Shown piece after piece: positions 21,570 through 32,711 of a DNA stretch of 64,000 nucleotides. The DNA comes from Pristionchus mayeri. Its lineage: Eukaryota; Nematoda; Chromadorea; Rhabditida; Neodiplogasteridae. A program made the position numbers and the translations under genes. The notes beneath the pieces were generated by a model. That model was not told the origin of the DNA. It ran no database searches and was given only the letters and a program-made list of their open reading frames with translations. Every line of letters starts with the position of its first letter. Position 1 is the stretch's first letter. The stretch covers positions 25,948,365 to 26,012,364 of the forward strand of contig BTRK01000006.1 in the NCBI GenBank assembly GCA_036245805.1, given 5' to 3'.

Positions 21570-22040
21570 AAAGATACCCAACACCCGTGCAAATTTTTTA
21601 AACTAACGCCATGAAAATATCTTACCGCGAATTCCATGACCAAGCACTAAGTACCGTAATTTTTTAAATTAGCGCTAACGGAGTTACGCGCGGGTTCTTT
21701 AAATATTGTTTAATCGATCATGTGGGCTTAATATTGACGTTTTTGCTGTTGAAATATATATTTCTACAACCGGGGGAGAAGCGAGGATGAATTTGGTATA
21801 GAACCGGGGTTGTGAACGCTAATTACCGAACACAAAATATTCACGTTTCAAACCTCTCGGGAAAATCGGTCTTGATCAGGGTTGATCAGTCGCAGAATCG
21901 ACCTCACATGTTGTGAGGTCGATTCTGCGACTAATAATTGATTTTCTGATTTTATTAGTATTGCATTTCTGCTAGTCTTTTATGTCTATCAGTTTCAGGA
22001 ATAAAAATATAGGCCATTTTGACGGTTGTTGGGTAACTTT
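21570..22040 (-). mobile_element. MITE family A, complete copy (471 bp)
   Basis: Ends AAAGATACCCAACACCC and GGTTGTTGGGTAACTTT form the inverted termini. The body equals 50829-51298 in reverse, including an internal hairpin GTCGCAGAATCGACCTCACA/TGTGAGGTCGATTCTGCGAC at about 21889-21930. Confidence 0.88.
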
Positions 22041-22060
22041 AAGGCGTTTCACCGTGTATA

Positions 22061-22737
22061 CTGTGAGAACAGAACTCGTAGTCCGTTGTGTCATGCTGCG
22101 TGTGCCCTAAAATACGGCCCTGTGCGATTTTGGACAACACAATTGAAACGATTTATTCAGGTTGTAGTTTGTAGTTTTCGCGTTTATTCTCGCTCTTTTA
22201 CTTTTATTTGTTATTTTCCGCTTTTGCTTCATTTCGAGTTACTTCCAGCTATCACCTGGCCGGGTTATCCACACCACCAGTGATAAACTATGGCAATTAT
22301 GGCTTTAACACGGCTAGGTGATAGCTGTAAGTAACTCGAAATGAAACAAGCGGAAAAAAAATAAAAGTACTGTGAGAATAGAAAGCGTAGCAAGTTGGTG
22401 TGCCTCGGTGCACAAAGGAATCAGCAGAAGGGGACGGAACGTTAAATGTACGGTAGCTGCCTGTCGTGCTGTGCCTGCACGCACAACACAAGGCACAGCA
22501 CGACAGGCAGCTACCGTACATTTAACGTTCCGTCCCCTTCTGCTGATTCCTTTGTGCACCGAGGCACACCAACTTGCTACGCTTTCTATTCTCACAGTAA
22601 AAGAGCGAAAATAAACGCGAAAACTACAAACTACAACCTGAATAAATCGTTCCATTTGTGTTGTCCAGAATCGCACAGGGCCGTATTTTAGGGCACACGC
22701 AGCATGACACAACGGACTACGAGTTCTGTTCTCACAG
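22061..22737. mobile_element. Palindromic MITE, outer copy
   Basis: Ends CTGTGAGAACAGAACTCGTAG and its complement. The arms carry GGGCCGTATTTTAGGGCACA and complement. TA precedes the left end (22059-22060). The right arm is split by a second element at 22370-22597 with the same terminal CTGTGAGAA. Confidence 0.88.
22370..22597. mobile_element. Near-perfect 228-bp palindrome inserted into its relative
   Basis: Arms of about 108 bp are virtually identical (CTGTGAGAATAGAAAGCG... and complement), loop about 12 bp. TA occurs at both sides (22368-22369, 22598-22599); the outer element's left arm shows the single-TA empty target (AAAAGTAAAAGAGC in complement near 22190). Confidence 0.92.
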
Positions 22738-22831
22738 CAACGTAGCAGAATTTTTGCATCAACCGTATATAATTCGGTAAACTCTATTCCATATTGCGAA
22801 TTAATTCTATAAACTATCATTTATAATTGTG

Positions 22832-23155
22832 CACGGTGTGACAACCCCCCCCCCCCCCCCCGGAATTGCCGGAGTCGACTGGACCATTTAAAAAATATTC
22901 ATCGTCTCGCTACAGTAAATTAGTTAAAACATTCCGCGCACGAAATTTAAATCATACAAAAAATTGCCTGAATTACCGTGATATATTCAAAAATAAACGG
23001 CAAATTATAAAGTTCACCTATTGGCAAAAGTCCAGAGCGATCTCTTAAACGGAAAACCCTGACATTTTGCCCTAAATAAAGTAACAAGTTGAATTTCGCG
23101 GGCCATTTGCTGCATCTTTTTTTACCACGCGCGGCGGCACGCATGTCACACCGTG
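22832..23155 (+). mobile_element. MITE family B (CACGGTGTGACA ends), complete copy
   Basis: Begins CACGGTGTGACA and ends TGTCACACCGTG. A perfect 5-bp duplication TTGTG flanks it (22827-22831 and 23156-23160). A run of 17 C follows the left terminus. It lies in an intron after 23215. Its centre reads TACCGTGATATATTC without interruption, which is the empty target of the hAT-like element in the 42-47 kb copy. Confidence 0.9.
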
Positions 23156-23214
23156 TTGTGTGAAATTTTAAATCTGATATATAAAGATAAAAGTGAAAGA
23201 TTGAAATAACTTAC

Positions 23215-23405
23215 AAGCGAAGGGTTGGCCTGAATCTTGTAGTATGCCCAATGCATAGCTGAGAATATTAACATTATCACATTTTTCAAGTAAAAATATG
23301 GATTCTGGTCAAGAAGAAAAAAGATATAAAATACTGTTGAGAAGACTTACTAATGATGAGTGCGCCGAACGCTCCCCATTCCTTAAGCGTGCGAGCAGTG
23401 ACCAT
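23215..23405 (-). CDS. Small unidentified protein, first two exons
   Basis: Exon 1 starts at ATG (23405-23403) and reads MVTARTLKEWGAFGALII, ending at a GTAAGT donor at 23350. Exon 2 (23215-23258, after ATTCTCAG) reads MHWAYYKIQANPSL and ends at another GTAAGT. Phase is kept (A joined to CT). The hydrophobic GAFGALII..MHWAYY stretch suggests a short single-pass membrane protein, perhaps mitochondrial or ER. I do not recognise it. The next intron contains the family-B MITE and no third exon was found, so it may be incomplete. Confidence 0.5.
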
Positions 23406-23990
23406 CTTTTAAGTCGGGGATGCGAAGGAATTAGAAATCACACAAACCTAGAATATTTGTAGTAACGATCACAAACTATAAAACGTGCGAAAAATGAAGT
23501 TTAGAGAAATATGATAATTTTTCATTTGGATGGTTATGCACTTTGAGTTAGCACTAGGATAATAAAAGAGGAAATATTCGGCAGAATGATTGAAATGCTC
23601 AGATAGTGAAGACGACAACACCATGAACAGTTTAAATTTAAATTAAACTATTGAAATATTCAATATTTAACAAGCGCTTGCAAGCTCCCGGGAGGATCCA
23701 CGAGGAATCTCTCGAACTTTGCCTGCGTTTTTTCTTTGCCCTATGCCGATGCCCCAGAGCTCTTAGACATTGGTGCGACAGAACGTACATGTCAAGATCT
23801 TTTCCAACACCTCGTGGACGCAATTGCCACTTTTTTAGACCACGAACACGGCGAGTAGAATCCCGACTAGGGACCACCGAACCGGAAAATCGAAAATGAA
23901 AACCGGGGAAAATTCTCTGCAATTTCGATGTTTCCTAATAGCCCGCGAATTCAAATTTTCAACACAAATTTTGTTTGAAAGCAGATCTAG

Positions 23991-24937
23991 TAGGGACGGC
24001 AGCTCAAATTTTTGAGTACGGAATATTGGTTGCCTCCTTCCGACGCTTTTGCTTTCAAACTACCGTACCTTTCAAGCCAAATTCTTTCAATATTTTAAAA
24101 CATTTAAAAAAATATTTAATGTGATATTTGAAGTATTTTATTGATTGGAATGAATATAAATATATAATGAAACTGCGATAAGCATGGCAAGAAGATGCAT
24201 GCTGTAGAAATGAAGGCGCACGAAGCGATCGAAAATAAGCATGTTTTCAGAATTAAGTGTTGAGGGTTCATTTCCTCAGTTTGAGTAGATTATCATTCAC
24301 AAAAAATTGTTTTCACAATAAAAAAAAATATAAATAAAAGATATTAGAGAACGAGGCCGCGAAAGTTGAGCATTTTACCGTTGTAAATTTGGTTAATTCA
24401 GAATATCTCTAAATGGGGGAACTGTTCATGCGATCTTTTTTAGTATGCTATTCATATACGAGTAATGGATTTTTCATATGAAAACAAGGCGTGAACAGTT
24501 CCCCCATTTACAGATATTGATTTAAAACTGATTATTGTGAATTTGACGCGGCGAACTACCGTAGTTTGTGTAGAAGCAGTGATCGGTTTTTGTCTTCTTG
24601 GTCGATTAAAGTTTGTATTCTTCTTCGATTACGTCATTCAGATTTTTCAGAGTGCGCTATACACAGAATAATTAAATACGACATCGTTTCGACGTTAGTC
24701 ATGTAACTACAAGTCTTTCAGTTTGCGATAGGTAGGAGTAAAGGAGTGACTTGAGATGCGCTCCACTTGGACTGAAAGCGTCGGCGTTTTAACTTATGTT
24801 TATTATTGTTTTTCTCTTTTTTTGGTCATTTTTATTAAAAACTAAAGTGAAAAGTCGAAATGGGGTAGGCATAGCTTTCAATTGCTTACCAATTTGTGAA
24901 TTGTTTTGCTTGTTCGTTAACATCGTTGCAGTCCCTA
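23991..24937 (+). mobile_element. hAT-type MITE, copy 1 (947 bp)
   Basis: Begins TAGGGACGGCA and ends CGTTGCAGTCCCTA. It shares with copies 2 and 3 the blocks CTTTCAAACTACCGTAC, an internal hairpin (GGGGGAACTGTTCATGCGAT and complement), and AGTGGAGCGCATCTCAAGT (complement). TAGGG ends are typical of hAT elements. Confidence 0.85.
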
Positions 24938-24941
24938 GATC

Positions 24942-25888
24942 TAGGGACGGCAACGGGAATTTTTGAGTACAGAATATTGGTTGCCTACCTCCGACGCTTT
25001 TGCTTTCAAACTACCGTACTTTTCAAGCCAAATTCTTTCAATATTTTAAAACATTAAAAAAAAAAATTTAATGTGATATTTGAAGTATTTTATTGATTGG
25101 AATGAATATGAACACTTATTGAAAGAACATCAAGCATTGCAAAAAGAGAAATATTGCAGAACTGGAGAAGCATGACGTGATCGAAAATATACGTGTTTTC
25201 AGAATTAAGTGTTGAAGCTTTATTTCCTCAGTTTAAGCAGATTATCAAACGCAAAAAATTGTTTTCACAATAAAAATAAATATAAATATAAGATATTAGA
25301 GAATGAGGCCGTCAAAGTTGAGCATTTTACCGTTGTAAATTTGGTTTTTTAATTATATCTCGTAAAGGGCGAACTGTTCATGCGATCTTTTAAAGTATGT
25401 TGTTTACAATGAGTAAATCGATTTTTTTGAGAAAAACAAAGCGTGAACAGTTCGCCCATTTATAGATATTGATTTAAAACTGATTATTGTGGATTTGTCT
25501 CGGTGAACTACCGTAGTTTGAGCAGGAGTAGTAATTGATTTTGCCTTCTTGGCCGATTAAAGGTTGTATTCTTCTTCGATTACGTCATTCAGATTTTTCA
25601 GAGTGCGCTATACACAGAATAATTAAATACGACATCGTTTCGACGTTAGTCATGTAACTACAAGTCTTTCAGTTTGCGATAGGTAGGAGTAAAGGAGTGA
25701 CTTGAGATGCGCTCCACTTGGACTGAAAGCGTCGGCATTTCGACTTATGTTTATTATTGTTTTTCTCTTGATTTGATAATTATTTTTTAAAACTAAACTG
25801 AAAAGTCGAAATGGGGTAGACATAGCTTTCAATTGCATACCAATTTGTGAATTGTTTTGCTCGTTCGTTAACACCGTTGCCGTCCCTA
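24942..25888 (+). mobile_element. hAT-type MITE, copy 2 (947 bp)
   Basis: Same orientation as copy 1 and only four bases after it. Ends TAGGGACGGCAACGGG and ACACCGTTGCCGTCCCTA. Confidence 0.88.
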
Positions 25889-25898
25889 AGCAGACCAT

Positions 25899-26843
25899 TA
25901 GGGACTGCAACGGTGTTAACGAACAAGCAAAACAATTCACAAATTGGTAAGCAATTGAAAGCTATGCCTACCCCATTTCGACTTTTCACTTTAGTTTTTA
26001 ATAAAAATGACCAAAAAAGAGAAAAACAATAATAAACATAAGTTAAAACGCCGACGCTTTCAGTCCAAGTGGAGCGCATCTCAAGTCACCCTTCACTCCT
26101 ACCTATCGCAAACTGAAAGACTTGTAGTTACATGACTAACGTCGAAACAATTTCGTATTTAATTATTCTATGTAGAGCGCACTCTGAAAAATCTGAATGA
26201 CGTAATCGAAGAAGAATACAAACTTTAATCGACCAAGAAGACAAAATCGATCACTGCTTCTACACAAACTACGGTAGTTCGCCGCGTCAAATTCACAATA
26301 ATCAGTTTTAAATCAATATCTGTAAATGGGGGAACTGTTCACGCCTTGTTTTCATATGAAAAATCCATTACTCGTATATGAATAGCATACTAAAAAAGAT
26401 CGCATGAACAGTTCCCCCATTTAGAGATATTCTGAATTAACCAAATTTACAACGGTAAAATGCTCAACTTTCGCGGCCTCGTTCTCTAATATCTTTTATT
26501 TATATTTATTTTTATTGTGAAAACATTTTTTTGTGATTGATAAACTAGTTAAACTGAGGAAATGAAGCTTCAACACTTAATTCTGAAAACACGTATATTT
26601 TCGAACGTTTCGTGCGTCTTCATTTCTGCAACATGTCTCTTCTTGTCATGCTTGGTGTTCTTTCAATATGTGTTCATATTCATTCCAATCAATAAAATAG
26701 TTTTAAAATCTCATTAAATATTTTTAAAAAATGTTTTAAAATATTGAAAGAATTTGGCTTGAAAAGTACGGTAGTTTGAAAGCAAAAGCGTCGGAAGGAG
26801 GCAACCAATATTCCGTACGCAAAAATTCCCGTTGCCGTCCCTA
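25899..26843 (-). mobile_element. hAT-type MITE, copy 3 (945 bp, inverted)
   Basis: Inverted relative to copies 1 and 2. Flanked by CAGACCAT (25891-25898) and CAGATCAT (26844-26851), an 8-bp target duplication with one change, as expected for hAT. Confidence 0.85.
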
Positions 26844-26851
26844 CAGATCAT

Positions 26852-28257
26852 TCGAAAAGTCCAGGATGCCTCTCCTCGGTTTTCACTTATTATAGAGTCA
26901 GTCTAAAATATAATTTTATAAGAGAAAATGAAAAAAATCTATCGTCCCAAAAAATAATGAAAGTATAAACAAAATTTCTGATTGCTGGTGATTGGCTTAT
27001 TAAACTCAATTGTTCGAAAGAGCAAGGATGCGCCTCCACAATTTTTTATGCATGCCATGCTCTTGTCAGGACGAATCGACTGAAAGAAAAAGAACAAAAT
27101 CTATCGTCCCAGAAATCTTCACGGCCTCATTGATTATGCTGGCTACTGTAAGAGGATTGTATAAAATCATGATCAATCAGATACTGTAATCTGTGGAATT
27201 GAACTTAATTTTCGTTATTCATTACAAGAGACTGTTTTCATTTTACTGTTTTAAATTTTTTCTCGGTGATAAGTAGTTAGTAGCATTGATTACATCAACT
27301 TTACATCAGCGCAGCCATATTTGTGCAATGTTCTTGAACATAATTAATCCATCGAAGCACTATGTGGGATATCCTTCACATTAAACACTATGGAAGTTAC
27401 TGGTAAAGTTCCTGGGAGGGTACCTATCATTGAATTACAAAAAGTTGGCATACACCATCAAATTTCTCACTACGTGTACAATCTGTTTTAATGAAATGAG
27501 GAATGCGCGCGCACACGCGGACCGCACCACAATTTAAAATTCTGGTGCGACCCAACGGCCCCGGATGACAACTGCGTGTAAAAATTGTGGGCGTGACCGC
27601 CAGCTCCGGGAATTAGTGAGCTGGAGCAAAACTATCGCGCATCTATCTAGCTATTGCGCATTTCGGTGTTAAGGGTGGACGTGGTGTAATTGTTCGAACC
27701 ATTTTATTTCTGTAATACCCATGAAAGACTAGGTAAGGTTTTGAACCAATGAAGAACACGGACGGGACGGATGAAGAAAAAAGACGCGGGCTCGAAAGAT
27801 GTTCATGACTTGTGTATTGAGTCGAGAATTACCACACAAAGAACTTTAATTCGGTCGTCGAGAGCCAGAATTACGGTAGTTTTGGGCAAGTTTCACATGT
27901 TACCTCAATTTCAAGCAGTTTATTGAAATCTGATACTACTGGTGGATACATACTAGAAATTCTATATGAACTTCTGATCTTTTGCGATAAAAATAATAAT
28001 TTTATCTCAAATATTCACGCAAACTATCCCGGAATCTTTTTTGGGTTTTTTTTTCCGTTCCGACCATGGTGAATGGTTGCCTACTTCTTCGATAAACGAG
28101 CCGGGTCGTATTTCTCGCGCCGCTCGCCACTTTCATGTGTGCATTTCAACGTTGTTTTGCTCATGTTAATTGATTAATTCGCTTGCGTTTTTATCTGTGC
28201 ATTCCAGGGAATTGACAAGGATGGCAATCAACGAAAGAAGAAAGAATCTATCGTCGG
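26852..28257. other. No gene seen
   Basis: Mixed sequence. A CATTCCAG acceptor-like site at 28201-28208 is followed by a short open frame that runs into the PAT element; too short to call an exon. Confidence 0.4.
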
Positions 28258-28368
28258 TTATCACTTCTGTCGTAAACTCCATACGTGATAACTGCAGTTT
28301 GACTCATTAGGCATCGGCTTTATCCTGGGCGGGAATGGGGCATCGGCTTTATCCTGGGCGGGAATAGT
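28258..28368 (-). repeat. Split direct repeat B2
   Basis: 81 bp identical to 29772-29852 (TTATCACTTCTGTCGTAAAC... to GGGCGGGAATGG), followed by an extra copy of its last 30 bp. Confidence 0.9.
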
Positions 28369-28553
28369 TTACAATGGTATCACCGAGACTAAGGTTGATC
28401 GTAGACGATCACAACAAACAAACAGTAAAGATGGTCTGGAGAAAACACAACATCAAAATGTCGAGGGAAGAGAGGAAAAAAGGGGAGGGGACGGAAGTCA
28501 ATGGCACAGATGGTACAAGAGAACAAGTTAAAAGAGAGGGTAGGGGACAATGG

Positions 28554-29529
28554 CTAGAAGGAGAGGGCGCCTCCCTGAGCTTCCAACGAGTCACGGATGT
28601 ATGGGGCGATCCCCCCGGCCGACTTCCACCTTCCCCTCCTCTGGACGGCCTCTAGAGAAGTTCCTTGTCGAAGGGATTCGTTGACTCCCCCCGCCCGCAA
28701 CTGGTGGGGGGTGATCTTCTCTGCTTGAACGGCGTCGCAGAGAAACTTGATGTCTTGCCTGAACGTGTCTGCCGAGATTGGGGAGAGGGGGTGGGAGAAG
28801 GAAGGGAATACCCAGACTGAGGGCGGGGCTCTCTCCCGGTACGAATGGAAAAGGGCCAGGGCAGGGGAGTCTTCCTTAGCGGAGATAAACGTCTCCCTTC
28901 CCTCCGCGTACTGGTCGTTCTTCGCTCGTGTGACCGTGATCTGGAGTGTCTCGGACGACAGCTGGACATCGACCCATCGGAGGGCCAGAAGTTCGCCCAC
29001 TCGGAGGAGGGCAGAGAAGGAGAGGGCTGCCCCTAGGGCACTACGAACAATGGAGAGGTCTGACGGATTAAGGGTGGCATAGGTAACGAATCGATCGATA
29101 AGCGATCTGGGCACACTGATATAGTGGTTTACAACCGAATTCCTACGTGCTGAGTCGTGAATCATGGATAAAATGGCATTGTAAGGATATGACAAAGGGG
29201 CTGCGAAGTGAGAAAAAAAAGGCCGAGAGAACACGAACGGAAGAGAGAGATTTTCTCTCCAGTAATCTCCTAAGGGTGTAGATTATAAGGGAGGAGGGGC
29301 AAGAGGGGTCTAATCCTTTCTCCTTGGCGTATGCAGCTAACTTCTGCCAATTCGACGAATAGGCTCGAATAGTGCTAGGTGCCTTTGAACCTTCGACAGC
29401 TCCGCCAAGCACAGATGACAAGCTGGAGTCGACCTTCGAAATCTTCTCGGAGAGGTCTCGCAAGGTCTCGCCTTTCTCGCCTGGAAAAATGAACAACTGC
29501 CCGTGGTGAATATGATATCGTTCTAGCAC
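28554..29529 (-). CDS. Tyrosine recombinase of the PAT element (one frameshift)
   Basis: The enzyme would recombine the circular cDNA into the genome. The catalytic domain has the Arg I box SALLRVGELLALRW, the beta-hairpin Lys TRAKNDQYAEG, the HxxR box TPHQLRAGGVNE, then GRWKSAGGIAPYI with the second basic/Trp position and nucleophile Tyr. The N-terminal core-binding part (STIRAYSSNWQKLAAYAKEK) is in another frame. The two frames meet at an 8-T run (minus strand, near 29213-29220); with seven T they fuse as SAFFSHFAAPLS. The gene lies between repeats A2 and B2, on the same strand as gag and RT. Confidence 0.88.
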
Positions 29530-29581
29530 TCTCTTCGACTCTCGCAGACGGGGGGGGGTTGTATTTGGGCGGGAGGGTGGG

Positions 29582-29773
29582 CTATTCCCAGGAAAAACGT
29601 AGAATGGAGAAATCGATTAGGGAAAGAGACTCGACCTCAAGGTCACGCCGATACTCAGCCGAGAGAGTACAGGAAATGGAGAGAGACTGCGTGGCTGGGC
29701 TAGCAAACGGGAGGGAATTCGAATTTATTATTTTTATTGCTATTGCCGATACCTTCTTCGTCAAACAACAATT
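29582..29773 (-). repeat. Split direct repeat A2
   Basis: Near-identical to 32520-32711. It abuts B1, forming the internal B1-A2 junction. Confidence 0.9.
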
Positions 29774-29852
29774 ATCACTTCTGTCGTAAACTCCATACGT
29801 GATAACTGCAGTTTGACTCATTAGGCATCGGCTTTATCCTGGGCGGGAATGG
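29772..29852 (-). repeat. Split direct repeat B1
   Basis: Identical to 28258-28338. Confidence 0.9.
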
Positions 29853-31800
29853 CTAGAAAGAGGTAGAGAAGTCGATGAGGATTAGGCAAAAGGGGGAATC
29901 CATGTAGGGTCGAGAGAAGGGACCTTGTCCATACGACCCGGGAACGAGGATGTGGTTACCCTCAGGGAACATGATGAAATCTCTGACAAACGGTGGATCG
30001 TGTTCGGGTGGGAAGAGAGATGGGAAGATGGGGTGGGATGTCCAGTAGGGAAGGCCGAGGACTCCCCTGGCCCTCGTCCCTCTCATCCAGGCAAGGGTTC
30101 TACACAACAAAGATGGAGGAGGGACGCACCACAGAAGTGTTGAAGAGTGCCATCGGGAGGGGTCGGCGAAGGCATCAATGGAGACGGCACCTCTTGCCGG
30201 GAGTCTGGAAACAAATTGCTCACATTTAGCATTGGAATCATCTGCGAATAGATCGATTCCCGGTCTTCCCCATCTCTTAAAGGCCTTGTCCACCACCCAA
30301 TCCTGAAGGGACCAATCATCGAAGTCCACATCTCTACTGGCCAAATCCGCTTCAGGAATCATCTCTCTCGGCACCCAGTTGAATTTGAACTTCGCACCTA
30401 TCCTGGCCCTAATCTCTTCCACTTTTTTTGCAATGGCGTGCAATTCAGGTTTCATTGAGCCTTTTCTGAGGATCAACATAGCACTCTGATTGTCTCCAAA
30501 GAACAAGGCGCACTTCCCGTGCAATTCTCTCTCAAAAGTGATAACAGCAAACTCCACTGCTCTCAATTCTCTCTGCGTACTCGATTCCATTCTCTCTATC
30601 GGTGACAGATTTCGGGACGTCTGAGAAACTATCGCTTCTCCCTTCTTGATAACAACCCCCAAGGCCGTTGCAGAGGCATCAGTTTCGATTCTCATATCAA
30701 AGATCCAGGGAGCTTCTCCAAAGCTTCTCTCTGCTCTAACTCTCAACTCTCTTATCCACTGGTCTATCTCACCTTGCTCCTGAGCAGAAATCGGGCAGCG
30801 GGTGTTGGGGGAGAGGGAGGAAAGCTGGGCTGCAGCAATCGTGGAGAGGAGGGAGCGGGATAGCAGGGAACTGGCGTCGCCTAGAACGAGGGACATTGAC
30901 ATCAGGGAACCGACCGCGCGGTTACGATCTCGAATCGTCGGGGAAACCTCCTCTCTAAGGAGTTGAAGCCTCTCTAAGGCTGTGGACACTCTGTCCTGGG
31001 AAACACGGACCACGCGATCCTTCAGGTCTATCTCGAATCCTAGCCAGGAGCCTACTTGAGAGGGCGACCAATGGGACTTTTCCTCTGCTATTGAAACTCC
31101 CGCTCTCTCCAAGTCCGCTCTCACTATAGACACCACTCTCTCTAGTTCCTCTTTAGTCCGAGCGAGGATCAGTCCATCGTCCAGATAAAGAGTTACGTTA
31201 ATGCCTTTCTCTCTCCACACTCTCACCAACGAGCGAAAAACCTTGGTAAACACCCAAGGTGCAGGGGAAAGACCGAAGGGAATGGCTGCGAACTGGTAAA
31301 TGACACCCTCCCAAGAGAATGCCATAAACGGGCGATCCTCTCGGGCGATGGACAAATGGTGGTAGCCACTCCTGAGGTCAAAGGTGGCCATATAACCGTC
31401 ACGGGGAAGGGAGAACCAAACGGAGGACAGGTCCTCGATACGAAACTTGGTTTTATGCAGGGATCGGTTCAGGACGCTCAGATCGTGGATCAGACGGGGT
31501 TTTTTTACCTTGGACGACTGAAAGAGGGGAGACGACTCGGGGCTTGCCACACTTCTCGATCGCCCCCGAGGCGAGGAGACGAACGACCTCACCAGTCACG
31601 AACTGCTCCTCCCTCACTGCACTGGACCGATTATCTGCAGTTGGAATGATGATTGAATCTCTACTGCAATTGAAATTAAGTCGGTATCCCCTCTCGATTA
31701 CTCCCAGGGAGAAATCTGAAGCGCCAATACTTCTCCAGAAATCAATATGTTTACACAAGGAAAGAAACGGGGCTGGGGGTGGGGTACCTTCTCGATCCGC
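29853..31800 (-). CDS. Reverse transcriptase / RNase H polyprotein of the PAT element (one frameshift)
   Basis: RT: RLIHDLSVLN, MATFDLRSGYHHLSI (motif A Asp), IPFGLSPAPWVFTKVF (motif B), TLYLDDGLI (motif C). RNase H: RIETDAS, STQRELRAVEFA, FFGDNQSAM give the catalytic Asp, Glu and Asp. A further domain (GIDLFADDSNAKCEQF, SIDAFADPSRWHSSTLLWCV) is the extra C-terminal block often annotated as a methyltransferase-like domain in DIRS/PAT elements. The N-terminus (FWRSIGASDF, VVRLLASGAIEK, VVSPLSVVQ) lies in the frame overlapping gag and is cut off by one extra base in a 7-A run (minus strand, near 31501-31507); with six A it reads on as VVQGKKPRLIHDLS. Stop near 29853, directly at the B1 repeat. 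Confidence 0.92.
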
Positions 31801-32458
31801 TCGGGCAGTAGTAACTGAGATGGCCATACTGGCCACAGAGGCGGCAGAAGACGGGCGCGAAGTTCTGCTGGCTGCCAGAAGCGCTGCCCTTAACAGGGAG
31901 CCTGTCGAAGAGGGGAGGGGGACGGGCGAAGGACGACAGGGCGCCGGGTTGGCCGAACGCCGGCGCCCTCTGCCGAAAGGGCTGGGGGAGCGAGGGAGGC
32001 GGGGAGGGGGCTCTTCTCTTGCGGTCATTGCTCTGGGACAGAGATTGCACCAGGAGCAATGAATGGAGCATGGACGACGGGTTGGAGGAGGACGAGGAAG
32101 CACTCTCGAGTGCTTTCATCGTGTCCGCTAGCTCGAACGCTTTCGGATTCTTGTCTGCGAGCTCCAGAAGGGAGTTGCGATCGACTAACATGTTGATCGC
32201 TCCTTGGAGCTTGGCAGGGTCAGACTTGGCTTCTTCCAGGCAGTTCAGGATCGACACGTTGAACAGCGCCTGCTTGTGCAGACCCTGCTTCGCGAGGGCA
32301 GGGAAGGGGGCTTGATGCAAAACTTGCTGTGTGGAGGCGGAGTCCTTGACTCTCTGAACTATTTCCTCCATGAGTTCGTTCATTTTTTCGTCCAATAATT
32401 TGGGATCCATGCTCTGCAGAGACGGCGATGGCTCTCCCATACTCTGGAAAGGGTACAA
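31751..32458 (-). CDS. Gag-like protein of the PAT element
   Basis: 235 residues from ATG at 32458. The middle is helical and Ser/Pro-rich; near the C-terminus CRLCGQYGHLSYYC is a CCHC zinc knuckle (C-x2-C-x4-H-x4-C), the nucleic-acid binding motif of retroelement Gag. It starts about 60 bp after repeat A1. Its 3' part overlaps the start of the RT frame. Confidence 0.88.
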   Translation of the reverse strand: MYPFQSMGEPSPSLQSMDPKLLDEKMNELMEEIVQRVKDSASTQQVLHQAPFPALAKQGLHKQALFNVSILNCLEEAKSDPAKLQGAINMLVDRNSLLELADKNPKAFELADTMKALESASSSSSNPSSMLHSLLLVQSLSQSNDRKRRAPSPPPSLPQPFRQRAPAFGQPGALSSFARPPPLFDRLPVKGSASGSQQNFAPVFCRLCGQYGHLSYYCPSGSRRYPTPSPVSFLV

Positions 32459-32519
32459 TTGACTGCTCGCGACAACTCGTATACAATGGAAAAGTACTAG
32501 AAAATCAATAAACGAACAT

Positions 32520-32711
32520 CTATTCCCAGGAAAAACCTAGAATGGAGAAATCGATTAGGGAAAGAGACGCGACCTCAAGGTCACGCCGATACTCAGCCGA
32601 GAGAGTACAGGAAATGGAGAGAGACTGCGTGGCTGGGCTAGCAAACGGGAGGGAATTCGAATTTATTATTTTTATTGCTATTGCCGATACCTTCTTCGTC
32701 AAACAACAATT
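32520..32711 (-). repeat. Split direct repeat A1 (element end)
   Basis: Outer copy of A (CTATTCCCAGGAAAAAC... to CAAACAACAATT). Confidence 0.88.

Larger units (their letters stand above)
28258..32711 (-). mobile_element. PAT/DIRS-type tyrosine-recombinase retrotransposon
   Basis: On the minus strand the order is repeat A1 (32711-32520), gag, RT/RNase H with a C-terminal extra domain, repeats B1 then A2 (29852-29582), tyrosine recombinase, repeat B2 (28338-28258). A copies (about 190 bp) and B copies (81 bp) are split direct repeats, the hallmark of PAT-like elements, which integrate through a recombinase and leave no target duplication. Two single-base frame breaks in homopolymers are described with the genes; otherwise the element looks complete and young. 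Confidence 0.9.

Noticed and set aside
28409..32398. Plus-strand frames across the PAT element
   Set aside because: Antisense shadows of the gag, RT and recombinase genes.
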